From the NCBI GenBank assembly GCA_013397115.1, contig VWZW01000522.1, positions 1,462,091 to 1,526,090 on the forward strand: a DNA stretch of 64,000 nt, written 5' to 3'. Shown here piece by piece: positions 49,440 through 63,300 of the stretch (the stretch's first letter is position 1; each line of letters opens with the position of its first letter). The position numbers and the translations under genes were made by a program. Below the pieces are notes generated by a model, which was given only the letters and a program-made list of their open reading frames with translations, was not told where the DNA came from and searched no databases. Source of the DNA: Edolisoma coerulescens. Its lineage: Eukaryota; Chordata; Aves; Passeriformes; Campephagidae.

Positions 49440-49700
49440 GGTGAGAGCTGAGGGGAAAGCTGCTTACAAAAAATTGTAATTTAGTGTTAAAATCAAATAC
49501 TGTACTGGAGAGCCTGCGCTATAAATACCTTAGCCACTCCAGACGATCCTGGGATTTATGGAACAGTTAGCATTACTAACATGGTAATTAACTGAAACAG
49601 TACATAAACCAAAGTGACTCCCATGATGTTGCAGAAAGAAATCAGATCAGAAGCTGCTGAGGAAAAAAGGCCTTTATACCAGAATAAAATATGACCCACT
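49440..49700. promoter_or_regulatory. Possible conserved non-coding element
   Basis: The block carries CTATAAATAC (MEF2-like), ATGGTAATTAACTG, TTAGCATTACTAAC and a TAAATACC word. It has no simple repeats and no useful open frame. A regulatory role is guessed from texture. Confidence 0.2.
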
Positions 49701-51389
49701 GATTTAGGGTTATAAGTAGAGACCCTGGAATGTCTAACTAGCTTGAAAGACTACCAGTGCCTTAAGCCAACATTTGCAAAGTTCCAAAAGAAATACCTAC
49801 CTGAAAGTCTGGCATCCATAAAGTTCTTGTAATTTCTGATTCCAGGTAAAATATTATGTGAAAGGCCATTTCTGTATCTAGCCTTGATAAATCCAAGAGC
49901 TGTGAAGTATCTCCTTAAACAGTTCTTATCTCCTTTGGGAGATGTGAGACTAACCTGCTGAGTTTTCATTATCTCGTTTGAGGGGAAGTTTCCTAGCTTG
50001 TTCTTTCACAGGTGTAGGTGGTGTCTGTGTTTGTTTCTGAGGAGCTGGTTCCTGGCCAGGTTGCTGAACCTGCCTCAGGCCCTAATCCACAGTGCAGAAT
50101 ACGGCCCCTTTTAAGTCACTATTTTAAGGAATTCCCTTTGGCCAAGTAGGCCCTCCCTAATGTAACATGAACCTTCCTCCTCCTGGTGCCTGGAAGGAGC
50201 AGCCCAATGTCCTCCTTTAAAAAAGAGCAATGGTCCTGCTGGAAAGAGCACCTTTTTGACACACCACAGGCTGCATTTCAGCCTGATGTGAAGCAGATAT
50301 CATGAAAATATGCCAAAGGCCAGTATTGTGTCAGTGCTGCCGTTATTTCAGTCTTCCACACTGTGCTGATGTTTTCTTCTCTTTGTCTGAGAGATTCTTT
50401 TTCCTGGGAAAGAGATGGGCAGGAGAACATTGACTCCACCATTTCCGCGTGTAGCTGGTGAAGCTCTGCTCTGGTACATAGAGTGCTTTCAACTGGATCA
50501 GTGCAGCAGCCACTGAACCAGCCTACAGGCTTCTGCAAAACACGAGCAGAAGCTCTAAGAAGGGCAAGGAAAGAAACCAAGCCTTTTGTTTAAGGTGCTG
50601 GTCTGAGGCTCAGGAGATGTGGGAGATCTGCCTGGGTGACAGATCTTCACTGTTGATTTAGCCTCAGCATTACACTGTCTGTCTGTACATCCTTCTCTGT
50701 CCTCTGCTCGTGTTGCCCCTGTTTTCTCTCTCTAGGATATGTGTGTCATGGGGCACTGATTACATCTCTCCCTGTGGTTGTACAGGCCTTGCTGCTGTGG
50801 TAGATCACTCTGGATACTCCCAGTAACAGCAAATAATAAAGACAACTGTGGCAGGTTGTTTGGCATGTGATTTTGAGGAGAGAGACATGTACTAGATATT
50901 CTGAAAGTAATTAATCTCCTTTTTTTATAAACTGCAATATCACAGCTCACTTCTTCCAGAGCACACCCTCAGTTCTTAGGACTACACTCTAAGAACAGTC
51001 TTGTAATAATGACAGTAACTTTTTGCTGCTATGAAAGAAGATGCAATTATTGTCTCATTTTTATTTATTTTGGACCGAAAGTTCTAACTACCCATCAGCA
51101 GAGCTGAGATGCCTCTGTGGCATAAGGTAATTTAATACTATAGAATTCTCCTCTCCTGGGCATTGATTGTCCAAGTTTCTGCCTGGAAAATGCAGTGCTT
51201 TGGCAAAATTTAACTGCAGATTTTTATCACAGACATGTTTACAAAGACCTAGATCTGTGTATGATGCTACACCTGTACTTCTCATTCCAAAACTTCATAA
51301 TAGAAATTATTAAATTAATCTGCTTCAAATAACTGGGTTGAAAAATGCTTGACTTTGGCTACAATACAAAGAAAGGTATTTCAGGGCTC

Positions 51390-51467
51390 TTATATACCTA
51401 TATATATTTATTTATATATATACACACACACATATCTCAGTACATACACACATACTATATGAATATG
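51390..51467 (+). repeat. Compound (TA)n/(CA)n microsatellite
   Basis: Imperfect TATA units pass into CACACACA and CATACACAC units over about 78 bases. Confidence 0.88.
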
Positions 51468-51792
51468 TAAAAGAGCACTTTCTGCCATGGATTCAGAAAT
51501 GCAAGGAATATTACACAGATGGAGACACTGATTTATCCTTTCTCGAGGAACTTTAAGGCAGTCTGGATTTCTTCTCCTCTGCTGTTCAGAAACAACGCCA
51601 AAAAAGAAGTTCAAGAAGATCTATATTAGACTTCAGCTGTTGATCTGTCTCCTCTCTGGACTTGACCCAAGTTGAACATATCTTACACAATTCAATTATT
51701 CTAAGACCTTACACCCTGGTGTATGCAAATGGATGTCCCCTATATAAGGCCCTGAAGTGAAGAGAATACAAGGTTTATACTTAACTTTCTGC

Positions 51793-51816
51793 ATATATAT
51801 ATATATATATACACAT
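51793..51816 (+). repeat. (AT)n dinucleotide microsatellite
   Basis: Nine AT units followed by ACACAT. Probably length-polymorphic. Confidence 0.92.
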
Positions 51817-52253
51817 AAGTGCTTTGCTGAATAAGGCTTTGCCCAAGCACATGCTTATTTCTGATTCAAGGGCTTGATCCCACCTGTTTAGTGGAACTTT
51901 TAGATGAAAGCAATAAAAACAACAGAGGCACTCATCCCTGGCCCCTTCTCCCAAAGACCTCAAAAAAGCCATGATCATCTAGGTAAGAATAAGATTTCTT
52001 TCACCAGAATAAAAAGCAAAGCTTGTGAGAGCCTGTGTAACACGTGCCCATGGCACTGAGCACACAGCAGTGTCAGTGCCCTGGGCACTGCTCCTTGGTC
52101 TTCGGCCCTCATAAGATCAAACCTCACATACGTGGAGCTGGCTAAGTGTGGAACCAGCACGTTTGTGACTTGGTCTCAATTCACTATGAGTATACCATAA
52201 GGGTGCAGTTGTGAATCCTTATAACTTCTACAGTCTTTTCCCCAAAGCTTTCC

Positions 52254-52318
52254 TTGGTTTTGGTTTGGGTTGTTTGTTGGTTGTTGTTTTTTGTTTGGGT
52301 TTTTTGCGGGGGCGGGGA
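52254..52318 (+). repeat. G/T-rich (GGTTT)n-like low-complexity tract ending in a G-rich cluster
   Basis: About 65 bases of drifting GGTTT, GTTTG and TTGTTG units end in GCGGGGGCGGGG. The terminal G-rich part could form a G-quadruplex-like structure, though its G-runs are few. Confidence 0.85.
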
Positions 52319-52510
52319 GAAGGATGCTGGCATTTGTTTTTTGTTTTATATCTCAGCTTCATCACTTTGGGACATACTTATATTGTCCTCTTAACTAGTT
52401 GGGGTACTGTAGCCCAAGTCTGGCTATGTACCAGAACAGAGAATCTGGTGCTGCTGGACCACAAACAGCAGGCATCAGCATTGTGCTATGATTTACTCAT
52501 TACTTAATCT

Positions 52511-52664
52511 TGGAATCATAGGACCTTTTAGGTTGGAAAAAATCTTTAAGATCATCAAGTCCAACGATTGACCCAGCATGCCAAGTCCACCACTAGACCA
52601 TGTCCGTAAGTGCCACATCTACACATCTTTTAAATACCTCTGGGACTAGTGACTCCACTGTTAG
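52511..52664 (-). mobile_element. CR1 LINE 3' fragment
   Basis: The plus strand reads TGGAATCATAGGACC, then 'ttaggttggaaaaaatcttt', 'aagatcatcaagtccaac', 'gccaagtccaccactagacc' and 'gtgccacatctacac'. This is the antisense of the CR1 3' tail of a subfamily distinct from those near 7.6 and 9.4 kb. The element therefore points left, with its 3' end at 52511. It is 5'-truncated to about 150 bp. A minus-strand open frame of 124 codons at 52593-52967 runs through part of it and is incidental. Confidence 0.9.
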
Positions 52665-55600
52665 TGACTGCCCCAGACAGAAACAAGAAAGGGACTGACC
52701 TCCAAGGCCTAATATGTGAGCCTTTGGTGGGTCTTTAGGGTGCTGATGGACCCAGAAGTACAGCTGGAAGTAGAGGTCTTCTAGGGTTAATTTTGCAAGG
52801 GTTAGGCCATAAAAATACCAGCCCAGCTGCAAAGCATGTCTGGGGGAGTCAGAAAGTGATGATCCCTTCCCCTCTCCTCCACAGATCTGGAGACTGAGCA
52901 TAAACCAGCTTCTCTGTTTCCACAGAGCACTTTTCTGATCCCACATAACCAAACCCATGCTTGGCAAGGCGGGAACGAATCAGACATCTTTCCATCTGGA
53001 AAATCACCATCCCGCTCTTCATGCATGGGAGCAGGTGACGGGAAGTATCAATTTTCTCCTCACCATCAGTGAGCCCTGATAAACATGTAGTTTGGAAGGC
53101 TGAATGGCAAACTTCTCATGGTCTTTTGCAGTAGTCAGCAAGCAGAAAAGTACAAATGTCCTGCTGCCGAAAATCTGAGGAGGAGCTTTGCCTTGGGAGG
53201 GTGAACATTCTACCTCTCGGGCTTGCCGTCCTCGAAAAGAAAAATACGTGGTGCTAGTCAGGGGAGCAGCCAGATCTGGAAGGCCACGTGCTGGTTTTGG
53301 CTTGCTGAAGAAAGCCGGCATCTGGTTCAGCTCTGTTTCAAAGTTAAAATTTCTTAAACTGAGCCAAATATTTAAATAATATCAATAATTTTATTTCCTG
53401 AATATTAACTGTGGTGTATGGTGAAATGACTTCTGTACGTGCAATAAAGGGCTTTTAGGGCTTGTGAGCTGCTCAGTCTCTCTCTCATTTACACAGTCAT
53501 GCAAGCCAGCTATTCACTGCATGGCACACAGTTTTAGGTACACATTCACTGCTTAATTAAAAGTACTGCTTTTAAGAACGCAATTGGTTTTGGTTTGGTT
53601 TTTTTCTAGTTACTGCCATAGTAACCTCGGTACTAAAATACTGAGTGCTAAGAAGTAATAAAAATTTATGAAATGCATGCAAACTCAATAAAATATTAGT
53701 TAAAAATTTATGACATGGTATGTCATTTTTTGTCAGGATGCGCACAAACACTGTTCAGAGGTATTTGGGGGCTGGGAGAAAATAACTCTAACGTACTTTG
53801 TGGAGCCAATACTCAATGCCAATTTCCACTAATTATCTGGCATTCTCTTTTTTCAAGTGGGTGGGAGCTTTGTGAAACCTTTTCAGGCTTCTCTCATGTT
53901 GGTGAACACCCCACGTTTGAAGCTACCTGAATTTCTCCGAAGGGTGTGGTACATGTGTAGTGTTTGGAAGGTGAATAGAAGACCCAGTGGGATCCTCATG
54001 TTTATCTCACAAGAGGGCATCTCAGGCAATCATCTTTTCCCGAACATCTCCAAGATCCCCTTTCCCTTGGCAGTGCCAGAACAGTGTGGTTAGCCTAAGT
54101 GATCCTGGTAATGAGAGATGGTCTCAAAGCAGTTTACCCCAGAACACGGAAATTTTGTGATTTTGCCATCCACATATCAGGAACTGAGATGCACACAGGT
54201 CAGGTTTTTTTTAAAAATATGGAATTATTAAATAAAAATTCAGTGGTTAGGTTGATTACTTTAAACCTCTCCAAATCGTCTGCGGTGACAGTGTGATGGC
54301 AGGTCATTCACTTCCTAGGGATCATCCTAAGCACAGGGCTGGTGATGGCAGGAAAAGGAGACAGAGGAGGAAAGTTTCCACCAGGTTTGCTTCCAGACAA
54401 GATTGTCCTGGCTAAAGCCCCCAGCCTTAGAAATAACATCCCACAGCAGAAGCCTATGGGGAGGCAAAGGTCCCTTTCTGGCTGGGAAGAAATGTCCTCC
54501 CAGAGCAGCAGCTTTGCCATACCTTCCTTCCCAAAATTTGCCACTGACTAATTCTGGCAGCACTCTTCTCTATTTTCTGGCTCCTCCAACTCCTGTTCAT
54601 AGGTTCCTTGTTCTCCCTGTGTATTACACAGTCAACTCCCAACTACCCGTGGGTGGTTTATCCAGGTGGCTGATAAACCATGGATGTTGGGATGCAGAGC
54701 CAGCTCAGATCTAGCCAAGCTTATTAACTCTTACATAGTGTTGCTCTGCTGCTGCTTGGGCCAGCTGGGATTCAGGAGAGGAGCAGTCACTCTGTACCAG
54801 GATGAGAGCAGCCTAAGACACCTGGGTATGCAGGGAGCCAGATGGGCTCGTCCTGCTTTGCCTTCCCTGCCTTGTGGACAAGGGGGATGCAACTAGAGAG
54901 ATACACAGACCTTCCTGCATGGACACAGGGTCATGCCTGAGCTGCTGTGAGGCTGGTTGACCCGACAGAATTCCTGAGGACTTACTGAAATGTCTTGGTG
55001 CTGGGACACCAGTGCTTTTTGCTGTGCCTATGCTGATTTTGTCCACCATGCCTCACTTCAGCTCCTTCAGCTTCAGGAATTTTGCAATTCCTGCATGACT
55101 TGACCAAGGTTGCAGAGAAAATCCGTGGCTCAGCCCAAATTCAGGCCATCTGCCCCACAGCCCATGTAAAGTGGGTGAGAATCTCACACACTTACTGAGA
55201 GCTCCGTGGGGCTCCCCATAGTGGGCATTGGCATGGGATTTAACTAGACATGTTGCTAGTGCTGCTGCTATACAGTAAATGTGATTTGAAAATTTTAGGG
55301 AAAAAATTAATTTTTAACTCTCATTTATTCTCTGTTCTCCAATTTCCTTTATTTTTTTTTCCTCTTCGAAGGACAGGAAATGTGCATTGATCCTAGAGCA
55401 AAATACCAATTTAAAATATCAGATTCAGACATGCCGGCCAGAGCAGATGCTGACTACTCATAGAGCAGTTGCATCTGGATACATTTAATATTATGTCCTC
55501 ACATTTTTACGCTCAGTTTTTACGCTTGTCAGCAGATTACTTATTTCCCAAATGTGGTATTTCTGGATTGGACCTGACAGTGGTGGCACAGCGCAGGAAA

Positions 55601-58600
55601 TCTGCTTTGGGAGCATGGGATGCTCAAGCCATGTGACCCATGAGTTAGCCTCATGGGGTGATATAAAAAAAAAAAAAAATGCACAAAATACAGGCATTTC
55701 AAACCACATAGCCAGGGAAAGCATGGGTCTGTTTTTATCAATGAGTGTCTGGGCTGCCTTCCGCCTGGATGGCTTGGAAATTTTCTATTTCACCTCAGTG
55801 CCCAAAGGTGACCTCAGTGTTTTCAAGAAGAACAGAACAAATAGCTGATAGAAAAAGGAGTTAAAGTAGCCTTACTGAACAAATAAATTGGCAAGTGTAT
55901 CTAATAATTGCATGGGTTCAGCATTTTTCTGCGATAAATGAGTAAACTTTAAATGTATCTCTGAGATGTGCTATCACAGGCATTGCCATGGGCAAGTTTT
56001 ATCCAATGATGAAACAGCAAGGCCTTGTGAGATAAAGATGATAGAAGGGGTACTATCAGGTGGCAGCTGGGTAATTACAACTCTCTATTTGGGCTCTGTA
56101 GTGATGCTGCATGTGATAAGTGGAGAATAATGAAGAAAAAGGAGTAGTGATAATACAGGAGCTAAATGGTAGAAAATAGCCTATCATAGCCCAGAGCCCT
56201 CTGAGTGCCTATGGGGACTTTGAACTATCTTCTTCAGTTTTCAACCACAGAAAAAATACTCTCTCTTTCTTCTTCCTTTGCTAAATTTATGTCTGGTGGG
56301 ACAAAAGGGAAAACTGAAAGGAAATCAAGGGTATGTGAAGAGAATATGACCTTTGCAAATAACACTGAAGGTCACTGTGTAATTATTCTAAAATAAAAGT
56401 ATCCTGTAATCTTGTCTGTACCCACAAAAGATGTAAGACCATTTTTTAATGTGATTCCAAACAGTTTTGTTGGGGATCATGGTTTATGAAAGGTCAGCTA
56501 AAGTATTTCTAATTATATCTTGTCTAGCTCTTTGCTCAGAAGAACACAAATGCCATTTGTTGTGATAGAGTCAAACTGATTAAAGAGAAAAACTGTCAAA
56601 AGAAAAACTCATCACATGTAAGCAAAAAACACTATTTCCTGAGTGAAGATTGGCTTTTGTAGCTTAAAAAACCCCCAAAACAACAAGTCCACAGGAGAAT
56701 AAAATACCCTGGATCTGGCCACTGAAACTTTTACCCCAGTTTGTTCCTTTTTATTTTTTCCTTACAGATAGCAATACCTACTATAGTTCCTGGTGAGCTT
56801 GGCACAATTTTCCAGTTGAGTAACCCTTCATAATTTTTTTTTGTTCCCCTGAGTAAGACAATAGCTCCCTGGCACTTCTTTCACTTGGGAGTCTGATACC
56901 TAAATGTCATTTACACTGGATGTGATATAGTATGGGTGCATTTATATGTGAGGGAACGCCACATGAAAAATCTGCTGCCTAAAGATAAGATGGATTTTTT
57001 TTTGGCCCCTTTTTTAATGCTTAGCTAAATAGGTAGAATAAAAGGTGCATTGTGCATCATTTGTGTATGTTCATGCCTTTTTTTCTTCTTAGGACACTGA
57101 CTCTGCATTACCCAATGTAACAACATAGAAGATGATGTTGCATCAGCACATTGGCAGGATGCAGAGTAAATCTCTTAGGAGCAGAAAGATTCAAAATGAG
57201 ACTTTTTTGGTATAGCAAACTGTGATGTTTAAACATTAGTGAGGCCAGTAGTGAAAAAACGGAAATTTTACGTAGTGCCTGGATTTGGGAGACTTGTAGC
57301 TTGTTGGTAAAACTGAGAAAATCAGACTCAGTTTTAGGGGGAAAAATGAACAGAGCTCCTGTTCTCATCCTGACAGAACCTGACTGGAGTACGACAAAAG
57401 CATTTAAGCATTACAGAAATAAATGGCATGTAATAAAATATTTACAGCTGAATAGAATGGCTGTTTATAGGCTGAAATGCCACAACTGAATAAACAAGGA
57501 AATTCACATACACATAAGAAAAGGCTTTTTAAAGTATATACCTTATTGCAATTATTTTTATTATATTATTAAATCATAATGTCTGTTTCAAATTTTTAAA
57601 ACTTCACATTATTACTGTGCTTAGTGGGACACCGAGACAAGTCACACAATCCTTCCTCTGATTTAAGGTAAAGATCCTGGTAAAAAAATAGATCACAAGT
57701 CAGGAGTTCATGGCGTGAAGAATTATTAGGCCATCTCAGCCAGGAAATGTAGTTTCTCATTATTGACTGACTCCTACTCCTGGAGTAATGGGGGTTTTGT
57801 CATTCATTGACCTGTGAGGCCTTATTTATGTGCAGGCCACTTAGTGCTTTGGCCATGTGTGTGAAATACAGCTGTGACCATAAGACTCTGCAGTGGTACC
57901 CAAATGGTGAGGTTCCCTAGGACGGGATTCAACTCTCCTACCTTTACACACCCAAAACTTAATCATCTAAGTTTGAGTTACCCATCCTGCTTCTTTTTTC
58001 AGTCAATGGGGAGAAACTGGCACCTTCAGAAAGAAAATTATGTGTCCTGCGCCAGACATCCAACGTAAGGAGGGATCAATTACCCTCAGGAAATATCCAT
58101 TATTCCTGACGGAATACAGAGGGAGCCTGGGGTAACTGGCTTAAACATTTAACTTCTAGATAACTGAAGACAGGTAAAATGAATTTCATCCTGCCTTTAA
58201 AGGAGATTTGTGTCCAGTGAGATCAAGACAGGTCTCTATATTTGGACATTTCTTTCATTTTAAATCATGCTAAGTGCTTTCCAAACCACGAGGGTGAATA
58301 ACCTTATTGTTGTTCATCTCAGTCAGCCTGGCTTGGGTTTAACTCATCTTTGGCTACGCAAAGCTTACACAGGGGTTTTCAGGTGGCCATGATGACTCAG
58401 GCAGTCCTCTGTTCCTTCTCCTAAACCCCATCCTCCACTGATCATTTCTGTGGTCACACAGTGAAGTAGACCAGCACACCGACCTTAGCAGGGAAAAAAA
58501 AGTTGTTGTCTGTTCTGGCTCAAACGACCATACAAACAACCATGTTTGAAAAATGGAAGAAATACCAGAAAAGCAGCATTACAGCTAGAGACTGCTTCCG

Positions 58601-60108
58601 GACAGCCTCCATTATTTGACTTTCCTTTCTGTCAACTTCTTGAGTCATTTTTAAAATCCTTATCAAGGCTTCACCATCTTGCCTGGATCCCTGTAGTTTT
58701 CCACTCATCACCTACACTGCTCTTCCTTTCCTGACCATATAGCAAAATCAATCCTTACGGTGGTCTTCCTCACCCTATTCCCTCTTTAAACAATCTACTC
58801 ACTTCGGGGGAAGCAGAAAATTGCTACAGACGAACCAAGGTTTCTTTGTCAGTCCTACAGCTCAGACAGATGTTTGTTGGCAGGGTCCATCATTTCCTGA
58901 GACTGAAGATTCACAACTTGTTCTTCACTTGTGACGATGTAATTACTGTCTCTGCACTCACTTGGGCCATTTTGGTCTGTTCTCCTGTTGTCCTTCGGTG
59001 TCCAGAGCAAGTTCACTGTTCATAACCAAGTATGCAAGCAAAAATGAGGGATCAAGCAGTGGCTGGGAGGAAAGAGGAGAATGGGAGCTCCTTAAACAGA
59101 CATGCTGGCTACAGAAAAGACACCGCCTGGCCCTGAAGATCCAGGGGTTTAAGGAGAAAACTGTCCTGCACATGGAAGCTTGTAATGGTTAGGGAAATGA
59201 TTTCTTTTTGAGCAACCAGTTCGAGGCTTAACATGAAACTGGCCCTTGACACTGCCTGCTGAAATGGTGTACAGAGCAAAACTTGGCACTTTCTTGACCT
59301 AGAAAGAAATTTGCATTTTAGTTCAAATCTAGACTGCATTTTCAAAGTGTCTTAGTTGTCTTCACTTTTTGGGCATTGGTTCACTTGGTTCACATCACAC
59401 CTTGGCATGAATCAGCTGTATTCCTGTTGGGTGAACCTAACACAGAGGTCATTCTCCAGAAGTGCACATCCAATGCTTCCACTGCTTTAAGGCATTCAGT
59501 CCCTGGGCTTGTGCCGCAGCTAGTCCAGGTTCACCCTCCCTGAAATGCACAGGGTGTGGATATGAGGTCCTCAGCACCAACTGTTTCACCCTCTCTGTCT
59601 GCTCCTACTGCTCCAAAGTATTTTGCCAGTGGAGATGTATCCTATATATTATCCAATGTGATAAAACTAATTTCTCTCTATTTCATATTTACCCTCCTCC
59701 CAAGACCTTAAAACAAAGTCATAAGCCAATTGCCACTTTGAAAAATGAAACTGAAATCAGAAGCAGCCTTTGAGGCAGATGACCAAGACCCACTAGCAAG
59801 TTTTATCTCGGTGGTCCTGATAAGATCCCTGTCAAAAATCAGGAGTTTACCCCTGGCTGTTTGCAGTCTTAGACTGTACTCCTAGTGATTTGATTTCTAG
59901 CACCTTAGTCCATAAAATGTGCATCCATTATACATCACTTTTATGCCTGCATGTAACAGTTTATAGATTGAAGTCCTACACATATACACTACTCTGTACT
60001 GATTCCTGACTTCTTGTTTTCTTACCAGTCTCCTTTTGCCTCCTGAAATTGCAAGGCCTATATCAGGGAAATGAAGTCAGAAATTTTCATAATTTTTAAG
60101 TGTATTCA
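52665..60108. other. Unannotated non-coding sequence
   Basis: No recognised gene or large repeat. An A15 run lies at 55665-55679, with shorter A- and T-runs elsewhere. The stretch 57880-58075 has a phrase structure (repeated 'caactctcc', 'cacccaaaact', 'gtttgagttacccatc') that faintly recalls old dispersed sauropsid repeats, but I cannot name a family. Frames reach at most about 124 codons and are unremarkable. Confidence 0.5.
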
Positions 60109-60380
60109 TACAGACAGGGAATAATCTGTTCTTCATGTCCCTGGTAGACAGGGCAAGAATTGATGAGCTTAAATTTCTGCAAAGGGGATTTAGGATAGTC
60201 ATTAGGAAAACTTCCTCATTAAACCTTGGAATAGATTGCCTAGGGAGGACTGGTGTTTTTTTCAAGAACAGGTTAGACAAGTGTCTGTCAGGAATGTCAT
60301 AGGTATAGTTTATATTGCCTGGAGGAGGCAGGGAGTAGATGACCTCTCAAAGCCCCTTCCAGCCTCTTTTTCCTGTGATC
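60109..60380 (+). mobile_element. Older CR1-type LINE 3' fragment
   Basis: Phrases such as 'agacagggcaagaattgatg', 'agtcattaggaaaacttcct', 'aatagattgcctagggagg', 'aagaacaggttagacaagtg', 'ctgtcaggaatgtcatagg' and 'gatgacctctcaaagcccct' follow, in order, the 3' end of an ancient CR1 lineage shared with turtles and crocodilians. The terminal ATTCTATGAT units are eroded (only 'cctgtgatctt' remains). There are several small indels relative to that pattern, so this is the oldest-looking of the four copies. It is 5'-truncated and non-coding. Confidence 0.85.
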
Positions 60381-63300
60381 TTCCAAGGCATTCTGAATGT
60401 TTTATTTATCTACATCAGTTCATCTCAGTATTTCTAATACGATGTTTACCCAGGACAAGATTTGGAAGTTCCTAATCTTCTAAGACGACAGATCACTCAG
60501 AAGTATGTGTCTTGTTATCCACTGATGCTTGGCACAAGTGCAGACATTGATAGGAAACTCCTGGTTTTGGCTGGAACACTGTCCATCACATTCCCTCTTA
60601 CTCCCGATTCTCCTAATAAAGTGACATCTGACATATTGTTGAACCCAGGTTTCAAATGTTAGTCAAGATGAAAAACCTGTTGATAACACTATTAAGACCA
60701 ACTAGGTTATTTATACCACCAAGTTTCAAAGCCTTCTTTTTGGTCAATAGAATTACTTTGTCAGCCAGTGGATCTCTGAAACTAACAGACTTGAAATACA
60801 AAAACATATTTTCCTATTAAATACTTAAGTATAGTGAGTGACATGACACTTTTACACCCAAGAAAATCACACTAACGTTGTGCTCCAGACAGAATGATGC
60901 TCATTAGCAACGCAAATGCCTGAAACACTATACAAACCAAAATGTGTTTGGTTTCGTACACTGACATTGTGCCATGACACAGTGTTCTCCTTTGATCCAT
61001 TTCTATGTGTTGATGCAACAGGGTACTTCCTGCTTATTTCTACTTCCTTCCTATTTCCTTCCTGGTTACTATTCCCTGACTGTTTGGTCTTACCTTCAGT
61101 AACACATGAGTTCATGCCCACGAACTCGACAGCAGTCTGGTTTGGGAGACAACAAAAGCTGCCCAAAGCTGCCTGTTGAGAATGCAGCCCTGTGCTGGAA
61201 CTGCAGAGGTACATGGAACTAAAGAGCTTCTGTCCCACACAGCACTAATGGAGCAGTTAGCCAAAAGCCACCATCCTGGTTTTGTGTCCAGCTCTGACAC
61301 CTTACTGAATTCAAGGGTTTCTCCTGAGCCAAAACTTCTGGTTATGCTATGCTGTGTGATAGGATAGGACTCGATGAGGAGAGCTGCACTCCACATCTCT
61401 GAGAGATATCTGCTATCTTGTTTGAAAGCTGATATACCCTCCTACTTTGCTGAAGCTATTTTAGTTAAGCTATAACAACTCAATTGGCTAAATCCTTACT
61501 AGTGATATGTAGTTAGATATCACTCAGAGCTGATACTGGGACTGTGGATCTTGTCCTTAAGAAACTTTAGGATCTTCTTTATTTTCTCAGAAATGTCAAT
61601 GGAAAACATGATAATAGCAAAGGATGGGCAGGGACAGATTTGTCAGCAGTGGCATCAATTCAAATGTGCATCAAAATACATCTTCCTGACAGAGATGAAT
61701 GACAAAAAAACGAGTTCTCTCACAAAAACTTACATTCTTGCTGTACAACAGGCAATTATTTTGCTTAATCAAATTTTCAACTAAGCTGCCTACAGAGTCA
61801 GGAAGCCACAAAGTCATTTAATAGAGAGCAGTTTGAATGGGTTGGAGAGGAAATATTTAAGCTGAACTGTTGCTAACGAGATTTCTCAAGCTCAAGAAAT
61901 TCTCACATAAAGGACATTATGGGAAGGAAATGAGTTGGCTTTTTTTTTCTAGATTTGAAATCTTGAGCTGAAATCACACAGTATTGGTTGTTTTTGCCAT
62001 GAATACATTGCACACATTTACAAATAGTAATTGCTCTGTATAAATGGATTTCCATTATTATATTATGGTACAAGTCTGAGGAACCACTCAAATTCTAATT
62101 TTCTCAGAAATGTTGCTCTGTGTTGGACAGAAAGGAAAAGATGTGTCCATGACATGATAAGGTAAAGGGTACTTTAATTACACATATTTTGGAAGTGTAG
62201 ATGTGAAAGCAAATGGACCACCTCTCAAAATACCTACTTCCAAACTCCTGTCCTGCAGTAGATCTTCAGTCCACAAACAATCATTCAGAGAGCAATTCAG
62301 GTTTTTAAACATAAAACCATGTTTGGTGCCCTGGGTATACTGCCCAGCCTCCAGCTGCTGTGGACCTCTTGTAGGTCCTGCCTGCAATCTGCCAGCCCCA
62401 CGCAAATGTTCTGGATACCTTCAGATGCTTACAGTGGCAATTGATGCTTACATTTAGGCTTGTGAATTGCACCCTTGATTTTTATGTGCTCCAGTTTCCT
62501 GTCTACAACATGACAAAATAAGCCTTTCTTCTTCCCAGCTTCAGCCTGCGCCAGTGTTTGTGGAGCTGTCACAAGTACTGACAATTCGGAGAATGCCAAA
62601 GATATTGCCACTGCTAAAACCTCATGGATCAGGTTTAAGTCCATGCACAAAACTTGTCATGAGGTCTTTACAGGCAGCAACCTTCTGCCTGTCTGCTTTT
62701 TGTGGGTGGCTAATTCTTTCCCCTGAAGCAACTTTCATCGGCTGATCACGGGCCACATGGTCTGGTCCTGCACCCTGGCAATCCATGACGACATCTCACC
62801 CAGACTAGCTGCAAACCTTCCTTTTGGAGGGCTTTCCCCTATTCCAGGTACGCACGGGGGTGCCTGTAGCATGGCCTCATCTAGAGCATGTCATTCTGTA
62901 ACAGGACTAAATTCTACCACTTCCCGTTCATTAATTGGAACACTGAAGATATTTGTGTAGAATGGCACAATTTGCCAATAAGATAAAGCTATCCTTTAAC
63001 TGACATCCAAACAAAAATTCTGCTAAGAATCTATTTTCTTGTTCTGTAAAGAATTTCAATAAGGTATCTGTCATTTTAAAAAGTCAATCTGCTCCTTATT
63101 TAAAAGTATTAAGCAGTCCTTCATTCTGGTGGCTGCTTTTCAGATGCTTCAGGCTTTCTGATCATCAGAATATCACCAACTGTCCTTTGGAACTGGGATT
63201 TGTGACAGCCCATGGTAAATGGCCTGGAACAGGAAAACATTCCACAGATAATTTAACCGAACCAAATTATTTCGGAAAGAGGACTCTGCACTTCAGTGAT

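Larger units (their letters stand above)
44771..52510. other. Unannotated non-coding sequence
   Basis: No recognised gene. It contains T15 at 45003-45017, T13 at 45322-45334, and AT/CA microsatellites near 51.4 and 51.8 kb. A small CpG-containing, GC-rich patch lies at 46700-46790 and another at 48330-48500. A 145-codon ATG frame at 45393-45830 is unusual for its AT-rich composition but matches nothing known to me. Confidence 0.5.

Noticed and set aside
56761..56798. Micro-exon-like 25-nt segment between TTCCTTACAG and GTGAGC
   Set aside because: The splice words are good, but a 25-nt exon with no identified neighbours is not supportable. Joining it to the acceptor-like site at 57092 gives no convincing reading.
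57082..57128. Acceptor-like TTTTTTTCTTCTTAG followed by a 12-codon frame to TAG
   Set aside because: Too short, with no further evidence of an exon.
57620..57665. GACAAGTCACACAATCC, a faint resemblance to the MIR core
   Set aside because: The match is too short and imperfect to claim a MIR/CORE-SINE by eye.
59462..59773. Frame with three CxxC pairs resembling a zinc ribbon
   Set aside because: The Cys pairs lack a known zinc-finger spacing and matching His residues. The frame starts at GTG and quickly becomes low-complexity.
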